DNA from: Meloidogyne chitwoodi
Taxonomy: Eukaryota > Nematoda > Chromadorea > Rhabditida > Meloidogynidae
DNA: 64,000 nucleotides
Reading direction: 5' to 3'
Assembly (NCBI GenBank): GCA_015183035.1
Contig: JACZZP010000001.1
Location: 1,860,001 to 1,924,000 of the forward strand
Numbering within the stretch: the first letter of the stretch is position 1; each line of letters starts with the position of its first letter. The position numbers and the translations under genes are program-made. The notes beneath the pieces were generated by a model. The model did no database searches and was not told the origin of the DNA. It worked only from the letters and a program-made list of their open reading frames with translations. This document shows, one piece after another, positions 10,873 through 23,297 of this stretch.

Positions 10873-12560
10873 ATGGATTCTACTTCATTTGATACTGCAG
10901 CACGTAAAAAACGAATAGAAATGGAAGATTTGTCTAATGTAGAATTTGAAACAAGTGAAGATGTTGAAGTTTTGCAATCATTCGATAAAATGGGCTTAAA
11001 GAGGTTTGACGTTAATCTTGTAACCTAAATTATCTCACAATCAGCGATCTTCTTCGTGGAATTTTTTCATATGGTTTTGAAAAGCCATCAGCCATTCAGC
11101 AGCGTGCAATAATGCAAATTATTAAGGTTTTTAGATTCTTTTTTTTTAATTAAAATTTTTAGAGTCGTGATGTCATTGCCCAAGCGCAGTCCGGTACAGG
11201 AAAAACTGCAACGTTTTCAATCGGTGTGCTTCAATCATTGGATATTATGACTCGTGAAACGCAAGCTCTTGTGTTGGCGCCAACTCGCGAACTTGCAGTT
11301 CAAGTTCAAAAGGTATTTTATTTCATGTTTTATTAACCTCTATCTTTATTAGGTCATTCTTGCTCTTGGTGATTATATGAATGTCCAATGTCATGCTTGT
11401 ATTGGTGGAACAAATGTCGGTGAAGATATTCGCAAGCTGGATTATGGACAGCATGTTGTTTCTGGAACTCCGGGGCGTGTATTTGGTATCTTATTATAAA
11501 TTTGAATTTTAAATTTATCTATTAAAGATATGATTCGGCGACGTAATCTACGCACTCGGGCCATAAAAATGCTAGTTTTGGACGAGGCTGATGAAATGCT
11601 TAGCAAAGGGTTTAAAGAACAAATTTATGATATTTACCGTTATTTGCCGCCAAATGCTCAGGTGTTTTTCATTTTTCTAATTTTTAAATTTTTTAAAGGT
11701 TGTTCTTCTAAGTGCAACGTTACCTCACGATGTTCTTGAAATGACAAGCAAATTTATGACTGATCCAATTCGTGTTCTTGTTAAACGGTTTTTTTGACTT
11801 AATCATTTTTTAATTAAAATAAATATCACGACATTTTTTCTTAAACTATCTTTTTTAGTGACGAATTAACTCTTGAAGGTATCAAACAATTTTTTGTTGC
11901 TGTTGAACGTGAAGAATGGAAATTCGATACTCTTTGCGACTTATATGACACATTAACTATTACACAGGCAGTGATCTTTTGTAATACGCGCCGAAAAGTA
12001 ACAATATTTTTTATTAATCAATTTTTTAGACGTGAATTTCTTTTTTTAATTTAATAGGTTGACTGGTTGGCAGAAAAAATGCGAGAAGCTAACTTTACTG
12101 TTTGTTGTATGCATGCAGATATGGAACAAAAAGACCGTGATGCGATTATGAAGCAATTTCGCGCTGGTGAAAGGTTATATTGAATAGTTTTTAAATGATT
12201 TTTGTTAAGAATATATTTCGAGAAAATTTTAAGATATTTTCTTAATTGTTTTACAAAATTAATTTCAGTCGTGTTTTAATCAGCACTGATGTTTGGGCTC
12301 GTGGGCTAGATGTACCACAAGTTTCTCTTGTTATCAATTATGATCTCCCAAATAACCGTGAATTATACATCCATCGCATTGGACGTTCAGGACGTTATGG
12401 TCGTAAGGGTGTTGCCATCAATTTTGTTAAAAATGACGACATTCGTATTCTTCGCGATATTGAACAATATTACTCTACACAGGTAGGAGTTGTTAATTTT
12501 AAAAAATATTATTGTTTTTAGATCGACGAAATGCCAATGAATGTGAGTGAGCTGATATGA
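10873..12560 (+). CDS. eif4a3: eIF4A-III DEAD-box RNA helicase (exon junction core)
   Basis: ATP-dependent RNA clamp of the exon junction complex, acting in splicing-coupled mRNA marking and decay. The spliced protein is full length, about 400 residues. Helicase motifs appear in order: Q-motif region ([12 protein letters not shown]), [44 protein letters not shown] and HRIGRSGR. The C-terminus is [11 protein letters not shown], close to the eIF4A-III end. The N-terminal [20 protein letters not shown] favours eIF4A-III over eIF4A-I/II. Seven or more short introns are present. Its composition is richer in G/C, as expected of a conserved highly expressed gene. It is convergent with the receptor gene downstream. 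Confidence 0.95.
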
Positions 12561-13011
12561 TTATTAAATAGTCATTTGTTTTCGATGAGAAGAAATAAAT
12601 AAAATTTCTGATTCTTCTCGATGTTTTAAAATTATATTTTGAAAATACATTCAACCAACATTGATCTTATTTTTTATATTTTTTATGAATACAAAATATA
12701 CTCCACTCCTTAAGTACACTGTTGAGAAAACTCCATTTTACAATTTTACTGTTATTTAGTTTTTCTCTATAAACTGAATCCATTATTATTATGCTAACAA
12801 AATTGTTAAAGTAAAGGCAACATTATACTAGAATTTTGTTAGTTTATTCCTTATTGGAAATAGATAAATTTTATAAATAGAAAATATTATTCTATTATTA
12901 AATTTACAAAATCTAATTTCTATAGAAAGCCCTGCTGATTTTTATTCATTCACCTTTTCCATGTTTTTTCGTCAATCACAAAACAAAATAAAAACATAAC
13001 TAGTATATGTC
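12561..13011. other. convergent intergenic spacer
   Basis: The space between the 3' ends of eIF4A-III and the first receptor gene. AATAAA signals occur soon after the eIF4A-III stop (near 12592). No ORF, repeat or RNA gene was seen. Confidence 0.5.
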
Positions 13012-15391
13012 TCACCTTTTATAAAAAAATATTTCAACTAGAAATACAAGTAGTGAAAAAATTATGAATGTGAAAAGAACCAATAAAGCGCCAAGAAATG
13101 GAATAATTGCTAAAATTTATTAAAAAAATTAATTAAAAATAAAATAATTACATAATGGTTGATATAATCGATTTTTAGCAAAACGTTCATCACATTCTTG
13201 ATTTCGAATCATTTCTCTTAAAGTTTTATATCTTTCATAAATTCTACGTAAAGGAACAATTTCATCACTTATTGCTTCATTAAATTTATCTTTTAAAATA
13301 TTTCCTTTAGAAAATATAAAATGTGATGTTTTTGAAGGCATTTCTTTATCAACAAAAATAATATCACAGAAATGAGCAGCTTTAAAATAAGCTGGATCAT
13401 CCCCTTGCAGTAATAATACATGATCACCTTTTTGAACCTTAATAAAAATAAATTTAGAAAAAAAATCTGTTAATCTAATGGCATATTTGGGAGTTTTTTC
13501 ACAGTGTTTTACCTCAAAAAACTATAATTATGAGGAGAATTAGTCTCTCTTCTAACAAATAATTAAAATAAATTTAAAATTTTACCAGTCTTAATGCATC
13601 ATTTATAGAATAAGCCCATGAAATTTTATGTTTATCAGCAATTTCTCTCATTTCTTTAAAAGGAAAAGTTTTTGAATGTTTCAATTGCTCATAAAACCTA
13701 TTTGAATAGTAAATATAATAAAATTAAATATATATTTAAATTTACCAATGTCCTTTATATTGTGAAACAAGTTTATATTTTCCTTCTTTAAATTCTTTAA
13801 ATAATTGTTCTCCATCTTTTATTGGAGAAATAGGTTTTGATTGAACTAAAGAAGAAACAATCCAAAACTGATAAATTGATGTTATTATTAAACAATTAAA
13901 AAATCCAAACATAACAAGGAGAAATTTGCCTGATATACTTTGGAATCTCATCACCTTTTTATTTAAAAAAATGGTACTTATGCCCTTATTCCACCCCCCT
14001 CCTTCTTCAATGCCGCGCCCGTTTTTTACTGCGCCGAAAAAATATTCTAGACTGCTTGATTGAAATTGCCTTAGGAAAACTTTGATGTGTAAATATGTAT
14101 ATATTTATAATTAATAAAAAAAGAAAACAAAACAACAGAAATTAAAAAGGAGGCATAAAATTGTTAATCCCATTCAAAATATCATCAAAAACAGATTTGT
14201 TGTTGATATTGGACGAGCGACGGAACAAAAATTCATCAATATATCCACGAAGATGCTGGCGATGGATCCCACATTTCTCACAATTACGTTCTTGATGCAA
14301 AATCCCACGTCGTTGAAAGAATCTAATGCTGCCTAATTCATGATCACCGTTTCCAAGTTCATTAATATTACGAATTAATTGATCATAGTTCATTTTAATA
14401 ATGTTTTTATTTTTTAAAATGATGGCACAAATAGTAACGCTATCATTTTAAATTTAACATGCCTTTACACATCAAAGTTTTCCTAAGGCAATTTCAATCA
14501 AGCAGTCTAGAATATTTTTTCGGCGCAGTAAAAAAAGGGCGCGGCATTGAAGAAGGAGGGGGGTGGAATAAGGGCATAAGTACCAAAAAAATTACATTAT
14601 TTAGTATTTATTTACCTCTGGTTGTAATAACTGCATTCTAAGTAATTTCCAAAAAAGTAAAGGATAATTCCATAATTCTTTCAAATCTAAATAAACCTCA
14701 ATTCTTTCAATAATAGCAAATATTATCATATAAAGAAGAAGCATAATAATAATTAAAATCCAAGTATCAAAAGTATATGGCTTAAATAAACGCCAAAGTT
14801 CAGATAAAGGTTTCTCATTTTCATTGAGTACAGCAATACGTGAATGTGTCTAAAAATTATTTTAATTAAAAATTTAATAAATAAATAAAAAACAGTGTAA
14901 ATTGGTACAGAAAAATCAAAATGAGGTTGTCGATTTTCAGTTTTTTGATAAAAAATACAAGCTGTGTCAATTGTTCGATTGGCAATTGATCCGAGAACAC
15001 CACTCCATTGACCGTCTTCATGCTTAAAAATAAAATTAATTTAACTTTTTAATTAAAATTTATTTTGAAAAAAATGAAAGAATAAAAATAATCTAAATTA
15101 ATTTACCAAAGTACCAACATCTATTTCTTTAATTTCAGATCCAATAATAATTGGTTCAATTGCCATATTTATTTGTTTGGCAATTAATTTCAACATTTTA
15201 AGAATAAAAAAATATTTTAATATTAAAATATTCTTTATTACCTCAATACAATAGCCAGGGAATGAACATTTTTTATGATTACCAAATTCCGGGAAATGTT
15301 CACAAGAATTAAATACAGCAGGAGGATAACGAACAAAACCAACTCTAAGAGTTTTATTAAATTCTTCCTTCTCATTCAAAGTACCAAACAT
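13012..15391 (-). CDS. ionotropic glutamate receptor-like channel (copy A)
   Basis: Divergent ionotropic receptor: a ligand-binding S1 lobe, then pore and membrane helices, then S2 and a last helix. Exons read RVGFVRYPPAVFNSCEHFPEF, a CSFPGYCIEVIKLIAKQ segment, GQWSGVLGSIANRTIDTACI and FDFSVPIY. A strongly hydrophobic helix (TWILIIIMLLLYMIIFAII) follows, then LWNYPLLFWKLLRMQ, GKFLLVMFGFFNCLIITSIYQ, an S2 lobe (KYKLVSQYKGHW, VQKGDHVLLLQGDD, MPSKTSHFIFSKG) and a final helix ending IFFYKR. The IANRTIDTA-type segment and the YQ after the third helix resemble nematode glr/IR-like receptors. No signal peptide is seen at the ATG (15389-15391), so an upstream exon is possible. Intron 13955-14606 carries a Merlin-like transposon. 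Copy B lies in tandem just upstream. Confidence 0.75.
13973..14584. mobile_element. Merlin-like DNA transposon, non-autonomous
   Basis: A 612-bp element with 121-bp terminal inverted repeats (13973-14093 and 14464-14584) that differ at about one base. It starts GGTACTTATGCCC and ends in the reverse complement. It is flanked by an exact 8-bp direct repeat AAAAAAAT (13965-13972 and 14585-14592). Merlin-superfamily transposons make 8-9-bp target duplications. Inside is a minus-strand 83-codon ORF with a zinc-ribbon-like CEKCG preceded by IRFFQRRGILHQ, resembling the N-terminus of Merlin/ISXO2-type transposases. The catalytic part is absent, so it is an internally deleted copy. It lies in a receptor-gene intron. 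Confidence 0.82.
14142..14393 (-). pseudogene. truncated Merlin/ISXO2-like transposase N-terminus
   Basis: An 83-residue ORF wholly inside the Merlin-like element. It shows a short helical start, then RFFQRRGILHQERNCEKCG, a pattern like the zinc-ribbon head of Merlin transposases, and ends NGINNFMPPF before the right side of the element. No DDE catalytic residues follow. Assignment rests on the CxxCG context and the element structure, not on a search. Confidence 0.5.
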
Positions 15392-15638
15392 TTTATTAAA
15401 ATTTATAAAAAATTATTTTATAATATATGGTTATTATCTAAAATAAATTTGTGTGGTAATAAGTTGGTGATCGAATTATATAGGTAGTTTAAGTGTTTAT
15501 AGTTAAATTTAAAAAATAAATTTTAATTAAAAATCTGCTTTCTGATTTTTAATGATAAAATTAACAAAAAAAAAGAATTATTTTTTTTATATTTTCTTCC
15601 TCATCTTATATTATAAAATATATATTCTTAAATTTGTC

Positions 15639-17627
15639 TCAATCTGTTTTGAGTGTTTCCTGTCTTAAAGAAATTGCCATCTTTTTAGTGGCCATAATTG
15701 AATAAATAAATTCATTTCCTCTTTTTATGTACTTTAAATTTATAAAAAATACTAACAATTCCACAAACAAAGTAAATAATGCTATAAAAAATCCAACAAA
15801 TAATAAAATACTTAAACCAAAAAAAGATAGAATACCTTAAAAATAAATAATTTAATTAATTAAAAATAAATAAATAATTTAATACTTAATGGTTTAAAAT
15901 TATAAATATTTGCTTCATAATCAGAACATAATCGATTACGTCTTTGTTCTTCTAAATCATAATATTTCCATCTTTTTCGATGCATAAATACAGATTCACG
16001 GGCAATTCCCTTTTTTAATAATTAAATAAATAAAAATAATATTTTTAAAAAAAACTTTATTAAAAAGTTTAACAAATGATGATCTTTTTGTAAAAATAAA
16101 ATGTACAGTCTTTTCAGGCATTCCATTCTCAATAAAAATAATATCACAATAAGCTAATGCTTCCCATCTTAAAACACTATCATAATGAACAATAGCTACA
16201 TGAGTACCTTCCTTTTAAATTTATTTAAATTTAATATTATATTTTAGATAATTAAAAACCTGAACTAATTCTACAATTTGCGTAAGATTTTCCCTTAATT
16301 CAACTGGATATTTTTCAATTGCCATTTTTAAACGTTTAAAACGAGGATCACTGCGAGATTGTATCATATCAAAAAACCTTTATTTTTTTAATATTTTTAA
16401 TAATTTAATTCTTCTTTTAAATAAAAACCAATGATTAGTTGGTGGAGCAGCAATTTTATAATGCCCAGATTCTATTAAAGGTATTAAATCATCTAAACTT
16501 GAAAAAGGTAATCTTTGTTTTTTATTAACCAAAGTACTAACAATACAAGATTGATAAAGTGATAATATTAATAAACATTGTAAAAGACAAAAAATAAATG
16601 AAGAAAAACGACCTTTAAAAATTATTAAATATAATTTTTTAATTAAAAAATATTTAAACCTGATAAGGAATAAAATTTAAATCCATCTGATTGCTGTAAT
16701 TGAACTCTAAACATTCTCCAAAGAATCTAATAATTTTATTTAGAAAATAAATTTTATTTTATTTTTTACTTGAAATTCACTAAATGTTGTTTGTCTTTTT
16801 ATAATTATTTTTGATTCTGTATTTGTTATAATTGCAAACATTAAAAGTTGTGTAATTAACATTATACTAATTAATTAATTAATTTAAATAAAATAAAAAC
16901 CTTATTACAATCCAAGTATTAATTTTAAAAGGATAAAACAAATTCCACATTTTATCTTTATTATTTTTATCAAAACGACGTACTGCAATTGAAGAATGAA
17001 CCTACTTATTTATAATTTAATATTTAATTAATTAATTAATTAAATATTTACAGTGTATATATTTCTAGAAAAATCAAATATTTCTTTTGTATGTTTATTT
17101 TTGGTAAATAATTTGCACATTGTATCAACTGTTTTATTAGCTAATAAAGCAAATAATCCATTTGGAGTACCATCTTTTTCCTTAATTTTAAAAAATAAAT
17201 AAATAAAATAATTAAACAAAACAAATCGTCCAATTATAGGAGTATTATAAACAAAAGGTTTTATTTCCAATTTTAAATAATCAGTAATTAACATTAAAAG
17301 CTTTAATTAAATAAATATTTTTTTTTTAATTTAAATATTTAAAAATACTTCAACACAATGACCAGGATATCGACATTTCATTGTTGTTTTTCTTAAAAAT
17401 ATATTTAAATTTAAAATAAATAAATATTATTACTTTAAATAAGGGAATTGTTTACATTCTTTAATAACATCAGGAGGATTATTATAAAATAAAACATTAA
17501 TTATTTTATTATTTTCTTTATTTCTTATAGAATTATTATTATTAATATTATAATTAATTAATTGACAATATTTTATTTCACAAATTAAGTAAATAATTAA
17601 TAAAAAATATTTAAAAATAAATGTCAT
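15639..17627 (-). CDS. ionotropic glutamate receptor-like channel (copy B)
   Basis: Tandem paralogue of copy A. It starts with a signal peptide (MTFIFKYFLLIIYLICEIKYC), then an Asn-rich linker and INVLFYNNPPDVIKECKQF, KCRYPGHCVEV, GTPNGLFALLANKTVDTMC and FDFSRNIYTV. Membrane segments follow (MLITQLLMFAIIT, GRFSSFIFCLLQCLLILSLYQ), then an S2 lobe (SGHYKIAAPPTNHWF, MPEKTVHFIFTKRS) and a last helix (LSFFGLSILLFVGFFIALFTLFVELLVFF). The order and spacing of blocks match copy A one for one, including LLANKTVDT versus SIANRTIDT and the helix-end SxYQ. About ten short introns. It ends at TGA 15639-15641. Ligand unknown; chemosensory use is inference. Confidence 0.75.
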
Positions 17628-18096
17628 AATTTAAAATAAAATAATTAAAAAATATTTTATTTAAAATAAGTAATAATAATAAAAAAGAAAAAGAAGAATA
17701 TTCATAAGAATTTGTTTATTTCTTTAAACAAATAAAAAAAGGAAACCCCATTTATTGGCAAATAAATTACAAAATATTGTAAATTAGGTATCTAAAATAA
17801 AATAAAATATTTTTATTTATTATTTAAAATTTTTATTTAATTTTTTTTAATAAAAATATTATTTTTTAAAAGTACATTAATTTAATTTAAATTAACATTT
17901 ACTTTTTTTTCACTTAAAAATTTTTCGCTAAAATAATTTTCATTAGTTAATTTTTTTAACAAAAAATAAATAATAGTATAATTTAATTATATTTAATTTT
18001 CTGCTATTATTTAAAGAAAAATAAAATTTATAATTAATTCACAAACCATCATAAAAATATTTTTAAATAATAAATATTTTGTAAAAAAAAAGAAGA
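17628..18096. other. AT-rich divergent intergenic region
   Basis: The spacer between receptor copy B (minus) and the next plus-strand gene. It is almost pure A/T with long T and A runs. Both promoters must lie here, but no motif stands out. Confidence 0.5.
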
Positions 18097-19057
18097 ATGC
18101 GTTATTATAATTTTTATTTATCTAAAATTGCAATGGCAAGGTAATAATTAATTAAAAATATAATTTAATTTTAATTAATTTTCAGGCCTTTAATTATTTT
18201 TGGAAGAATACCAAAATGTCAAAATAAAATTAAAACAAATCAAATTTTAAATAATAATAATCAATTTATTAGTAATATTAGATATTTGACAACAATTAAT
18301 TATTTAAATTTTAATAAAAAAGAAGGAATTTTAAAATTAGAAGAATTAAATATAATTTCTGAAACTTTAAACAAGTTTTTAATTATTTATAAAAATAAAT
18401 AAATAAATTAATTAATTAAAATTTAAGAGCATTAAATAAAGTAGATATTGGAACAGAAATTGTTATTCAATTATTAAATGATAAACGGTTATTTTATTTT
18501 ATTTTAATTAATTAAATAATAAATATATTTTTAAAGTTCATTTTTTAAAATTTTATTAGAAAAAAATAATAAATGTGAAAAAGAAATTAAAGAAATTTAT
18601 GACAAAAAAAGTTTAGAAAAATATAGTCAAAGATCTATACAAATTGCTAATGGAGTAAATAAATTTTTTAATCAAGTAATTTAATTTAATTTAATAATTT
18701 TAAAAATTAAATTAATAAAAAGTTATTAATTTTATTAAATCAAAAAGAAGTAATTAATATTGAAGAATTCGAAAATAAATTATCAGAAATATGTAGAAAT
18801 AATGGTAAAATGCATAATAAAATGAATGTTTTATTTGAATCAGAAAATTGGATTTGTTTAGAAAAATCAGTTATTAATATAATAAATAAAACAAATAATA
18901 ATAATAATCAAAAAATAATAATAGAAGATATTTGGAGTAAATTAATGCAAGCAATAATTGGTTGGATGAAACAAGGTTTTGCTGAGGTATTTTATTTATT
19001 TAAATTAATTTTTAATTAATTTATTTTTTTTAGGCTGAAATGAATAAAAAGAATTAA
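18097..19057 (+). CDS. unknown protein, possible mitochondrial N-terminus
   Basis: Gene with about six exons starting MRYYNFYLSKIAMARPLIIFGR. Later exons read KEGILKLEELNIISETL, LNKVDIGTEIVIQLLNDK, KSLEKYSQRSIQIANGVNKFF, EEFENKLSEICR and IIIEDIWSKLMQAIIGWMKQG, ending AEMNKKN. The start is Arg/Tyr-rich without early acids, compatible with mitochondrial import; the rest is helical and charged. No family recognised. Its stop (19055-19057) lies only 4 bp from the stop of the opposite-strand GT92 gene. Confidence 0.55.
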
Positions 19058-19061
19058 TTAA

Positions 19062-21306
19062 TTAATAAGTACAAATATTTTCATCAATAAATTCACTATT
19101 AATTAACATATAAATATTAAATTCATTTCCAGATATAAATATTTTATTCCATTTATTTTTAACATTTGTACAATTATTTCTAACAGAAGTAATACCACAA
19201 TGATGATAATTCCAACATTTACTATTTTTAATATTTTTTAATATTTCTTTCATATTTTGTGAATTATTTCCTAAACAATCATTAAATTGTTTAATTAATT
19301 CTTCTTTTTTAGGTAAATTTGTTATAATTTCTGTTAAATTATATTCTTCAACAAATTTATTAAAATTCTTTTCTAAATAATCAACATTTCGAATATAACC
19401 ATTCATTGGAAATTTCTTTAAAAAAATAAAAAATTAAAATTAAATTTTAAAATTACAAAAATTAGGGAGCAGGCCAGTTGACCGCAAGGCCGGTTTACCG
19501 CAGGGCTATAACTTATTTTATATTTACCAAAAATTTTCGAACCAAAGATGGTTCGACTCAGCTCGACGATATGAGTCGAATGACACTAAGATCTCTATTA
19601 GATGACAATTATAAACAGAGTTATAGACCTGCGGTAAACCGGCCTTGCGGTCAACTGGGGTGTACCCCAAAAATTATATATAGGTAATATATATTTTTTA
19701 GTTGATAAGAGACAGGAAAATTATTAAATAGAATTAGTACTTTTATTTCCATTATTCATAAATTAATTTTTAAATAAATTAAATTAAAAAAAAACAAACA
19801 GAATAATCTCTAGCATGTATAATATACATATCTTCCATTGGTACTCTTATTTGTTCATAATCATCAGATTCTACTCTATTAGCCCAATGTAAATCAACAC
19901 CAAATAATCCATTATTTGGTTTATAAATTGCTTTTCCATAATAAAATTGTTTATTTCTTTTACTATATTGAATACCAATATGCCAAAAGTCAATTATATT
20001 ATGTTCTTTTTTAGTCATTTCTTCTAAATAAATAAATATTTTTTTTAATTTAATTTAAAATAAAAAAACCAAGAGATTCATGAACACCTAAATAACGATC
20101 AACAATAAAACCAACATATTTTGGATTTTTATTAGCAATATTATGAAGTACAGAACTATATGGAATAGAATAACTTTGAGTAAACATAAAATCATCCCAA
20201 TCTGGAAAAGCAATAAAATCAGAACTTTCTCTATATTCATAAAGACAATCTTGAAAATTAATTAGTTGATTTTGCCAAGAAGTTTCTGAATTTGGATTAT
20301 AATCCAATGAATTAATAATTGGCATCTAAAAATTAATTAAATAACTTTTTAATTAATTAAATATAAGAATTTGTTTTTAAATAATTTATTTAAATTAAAT
20401 AATTACTTCAAGTGATGGTCTAATATTTACTAATCCAGTCTCCTCGTAAACTTTAATTAATTTAAATATTTGAATATCTACACTTTGAATATATATTTGT
20501 ACTAAATTAACTTTATGTGCTCTATAAAGTTCCATTGCTGTTATAAATAAATGCCATTGATCAAAGGCAAATAATCTACTTGGACAAACTACAAAATCTC
20601 TAGAAATTCTATCAGCCCATTTTAATTGAACCTTTAAAAATTAAAGAAGTTTTTTTTCAATAATTGGGACAATAATATATTCTAATTATAATTTTTTCAA
20701 ACTTTGATGTTTTTATTTTTAATTAATTTAACCTGAAATGGTTTTGAAAGACTTGATATTTTAATTTCAATAGATTGTTGATTTAAAAGTAAATTTGGAT
20801 TTAATATCATATTATGACATGTTAATCGATAAACAGAGATTTTACATTCAAATTCAGGTTTATGACCAATTATAGGTTCAATATATGCTTTATTCCATTG
20901 TGGCCATCCATAATTAGAATAACTAAGACAAGCTGATCCTTTTCTCAATTTATTAATATTTACATCTTTTTCAACATTAAATAACATAATTATTGTATTT
21001 GGTAAATATTTATTAAAACTAATAATTAATTAATTATTATAATATATTTATTTTAATTTATTTTAAAAATTAAATAAATATAATTAGAATATTTATTTTA
21101 TTTTAATTTAAAATTAAAACTTACAATTTTACTTGTTTATAATAAAATACATTAGTAACAAAAATATGTGTTTTATTTTTTATTGATGTAGGAATTTGTC
21201 GAAAATAAATTATTAAAATAAGAAAATAAATTATACAAAAATGACCATTATTATAAAATAATTTTCTTCTTTTATTTTTAAATATTAATTTATTATTATA
21301 TAACAT
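19062..21306 (-). CDS. GT92 family glycosyltransferase (DUF23)
   Basis: Type II Golgi-type enzyme of the nematode-expanded GT92 family (DUF23; GALT-1-like galactosyltransferases). Exon 1 encodes a short cytoplasmic Lys/Arg-rich head and one membrane anchor (CIIYFLILIIYF). It joins in phase to FNKYLPNTIIMLFNVEKD. The catalytic region shows RDFVVCPSRLFAFDQWHLF, ELYRAHKVNLVQIYIQS, the metal-binding-like DWDDFMF, YVGFIVDRYLGVHE, GKAIYKPN and IIHARDYS. The last exon has several Cys and ends DENICTY. The family's order of blocks is complete, so the enzyme looks intact. One intron near the 3' end carries a 204-bp MITE (19465-19668). Acceptor sugar unknown. Confidence 0.85.
19465..19668. mobile_element. 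204-bp MITE with 8-bp target duplication
   Basis: Terminal inverted repeats of about 50 bp share CCAGTTGACCGCAAGGCC and GGTTTACCGCAGG. It is flanked by the exact 8-bp repeat AAAAATTA (19457-19464 and 19669-19676). The centre (about 19551-19583) holds a TTCGACTCAGCTCGACGA palindrome also found in two other elements of this window. It has no ORF of its own. It lies in a GT92 intron. Confidence 0.8.
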
Positions 21307-22082
21307 TATTTAAATATTATATATTTGTTTTAATTAATTTATCTACCTATTTATATATTAAATAAAAAACAAGAAGAATTAGATATAATCTTTAATAAAT
21401 TAATTAAAATTAATAATTAATTAATTAATAATTAATTGTCAATCATATATTAATAATTAATTTATAAATGACTGATTTATTTAATTAATAAATTATAACA
21501 AAACCATAACAAATATATATATTTATAGGTATATCAAATAGACCATAAAGATTGAACAAAAAATATCCAGTTCTTTTTGTCCATTATGCGGCCCAATAGT
21601 TTGCAATTTTTTCCTCAGAAATAAAAAATAATTTTACTTATTGAGAAATTAAATAATATTTTTATTATAATTCAATATATTTTGTGAAATGTTAACTTTT
21701 GTTTATTTATATTATAATTATATAAATTATAATTTTAAATAATATATTAAAAAATTATTTTATATTAAAATTAATTATTTTTTTAAAAAAAAACTTTTTA
21801 TTTTTTAAATTATTGAATACAAATATTTTAAAAATAATGACCTTCATCTTTAATCCTTTACTTCAAATTTGTTTCCTGCTCATTTAAAAATAAATAAAAA
21901 GCTAAAAGCCCCGAAATTTAAGAAGAATTGATTTTTATTTATTTTTAAATATTAAACAATAAATTAGTTAAATAATTCAATAATTTCCGAACAGCTAAAA
22001 ATTAGGTTATAAATTAAATAAATAAATAAATATTTTTTGTTATTGTACATTAATATATATTTTTTATTTATAAATAATTAAA
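21307..22082. other. AT-rich intergenic region
   Basis: About 775 bp between the divergent GT92 and kinase genes. It is dominated by TTAATTAA-type low-complexity runs. No ORF or structured RNA was recognised. Confidence 0.5.
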
Positions 22083-23253
22083 ATGAGAATTCCAATGAAT
22101 GAAGTAAGTTTTTAAATAATTTATTAAATTAATTATATTTTTTTAGTTAATTGATGGAGAAAATTATACATTTATTAGTTTACTTGGAAAAGGAGCTTTT
22201 GGTACTGTCTATAAATGTAAAAATAATAAAGGACAATTTTTGGCTATAAAAAGAATAATGGTTTGTAAAAATATTTTTTTAAAATTTAATTAAGAGATTT
22301 AATTAAAGTAAATGTTTTTACATTTTAATTAAAAATAAATATAAAAAAAACATTAATTAATTAATTAATTAATTAATTTAGAATGACTCAGCAGTTTTAG
22401 AAGCTAAAATTATGCGTCAATTAAATGGTTTAGAATTTGAACAATATTTTGTCCAATGTAATAAAATATATAAAAGTTATAATGATGGAGCTATTTGTAT
22501 TGTTATGGAATATTGTTCTGGTGGTTCTTTAGAATCTTTTATTAAAAAAGTTGGAAAAATTGATAAAAATTCTGGTTTTCTTTTAAATTATTTAAAAATA
22601 TATTATTTTAAAGCAAGTACATTTTTGGGTCAATTAGTAAAAGGAGTTCAAAAATTACATAGTATTGGATTAATGCATCGAGATTTAAAACCTGCAAATA
22701 TTTTAATAGGACGTGTTGGTACTCAAATTAGATTGGTTGTTTATTTATTTATTTTATTAAAGAAGAGAGGAAATGAATTAATTATATTAACTTTCATTTT
22801 TATTTAAATAAATATTTTTTTAAAGAAAATTGCTGATTTTGGTATTTCAAAAGATATTCCAGACTGTTCAACATTTTTAACTCAGTGTGGAACACCTTGT
22901 TATATGGCACCGTAATTTTAAATTTTATTAAATAATAATTAATTAATTATTTTAGTGAAGTAATGGAAGGTCAACGTTATGACAACTCAGCAGATGTATT
23001 TTCTTTAGGGGCAATAATGTATTTTATGACAAGAGGTATTAACCCAACTGGTTATTATTTTGATAAATGTGGATATCCAGAATATACTGACAGACCTAAA
23101 GGACATTCACACAGTTCAATATCTGGTAGAATGATGTGCAAAATAAAAGAAGAAAGATTAAAATTAGATGAAATTGAAATACAAAATAAAAATCAATTTT
23201 ATCTTTTAAAAATACGTTATTGTATATTTTGTGGTAAAATACTTTCAAAATAA
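22083..23253 (+). CDS. NEK-like serine/threonine kinase
   Basis: Short kinase with all core motifs: GKGAFGTVYK (ATP loop), LAIKRI (VAIK lysine), EAKIMRQLNG, IVMEYCSGGSLESFI (hinge), HRDLKPANIL (catalytic loop), ADFGISKD (DFG), GTPCYMAPE (activation end) and SADVFSLGAIMYFMTRG. The activation segment GTPxYMAPE and the hinge resemble the NEK/STE-like group. The C-terminal lobe is followed by only about 70 residues and no coiled coil, shorter than classical NIMA kinases. Start is ATG 22083; exon 1 is only seven codons. It is convergent with a small secreted gene whose stop is 44 bp away. Confidence 0.8.
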
Positions 23254-23297
23254 AAATATTTATTAAAAAATATTTAATTAAAATATATTTATTATTA

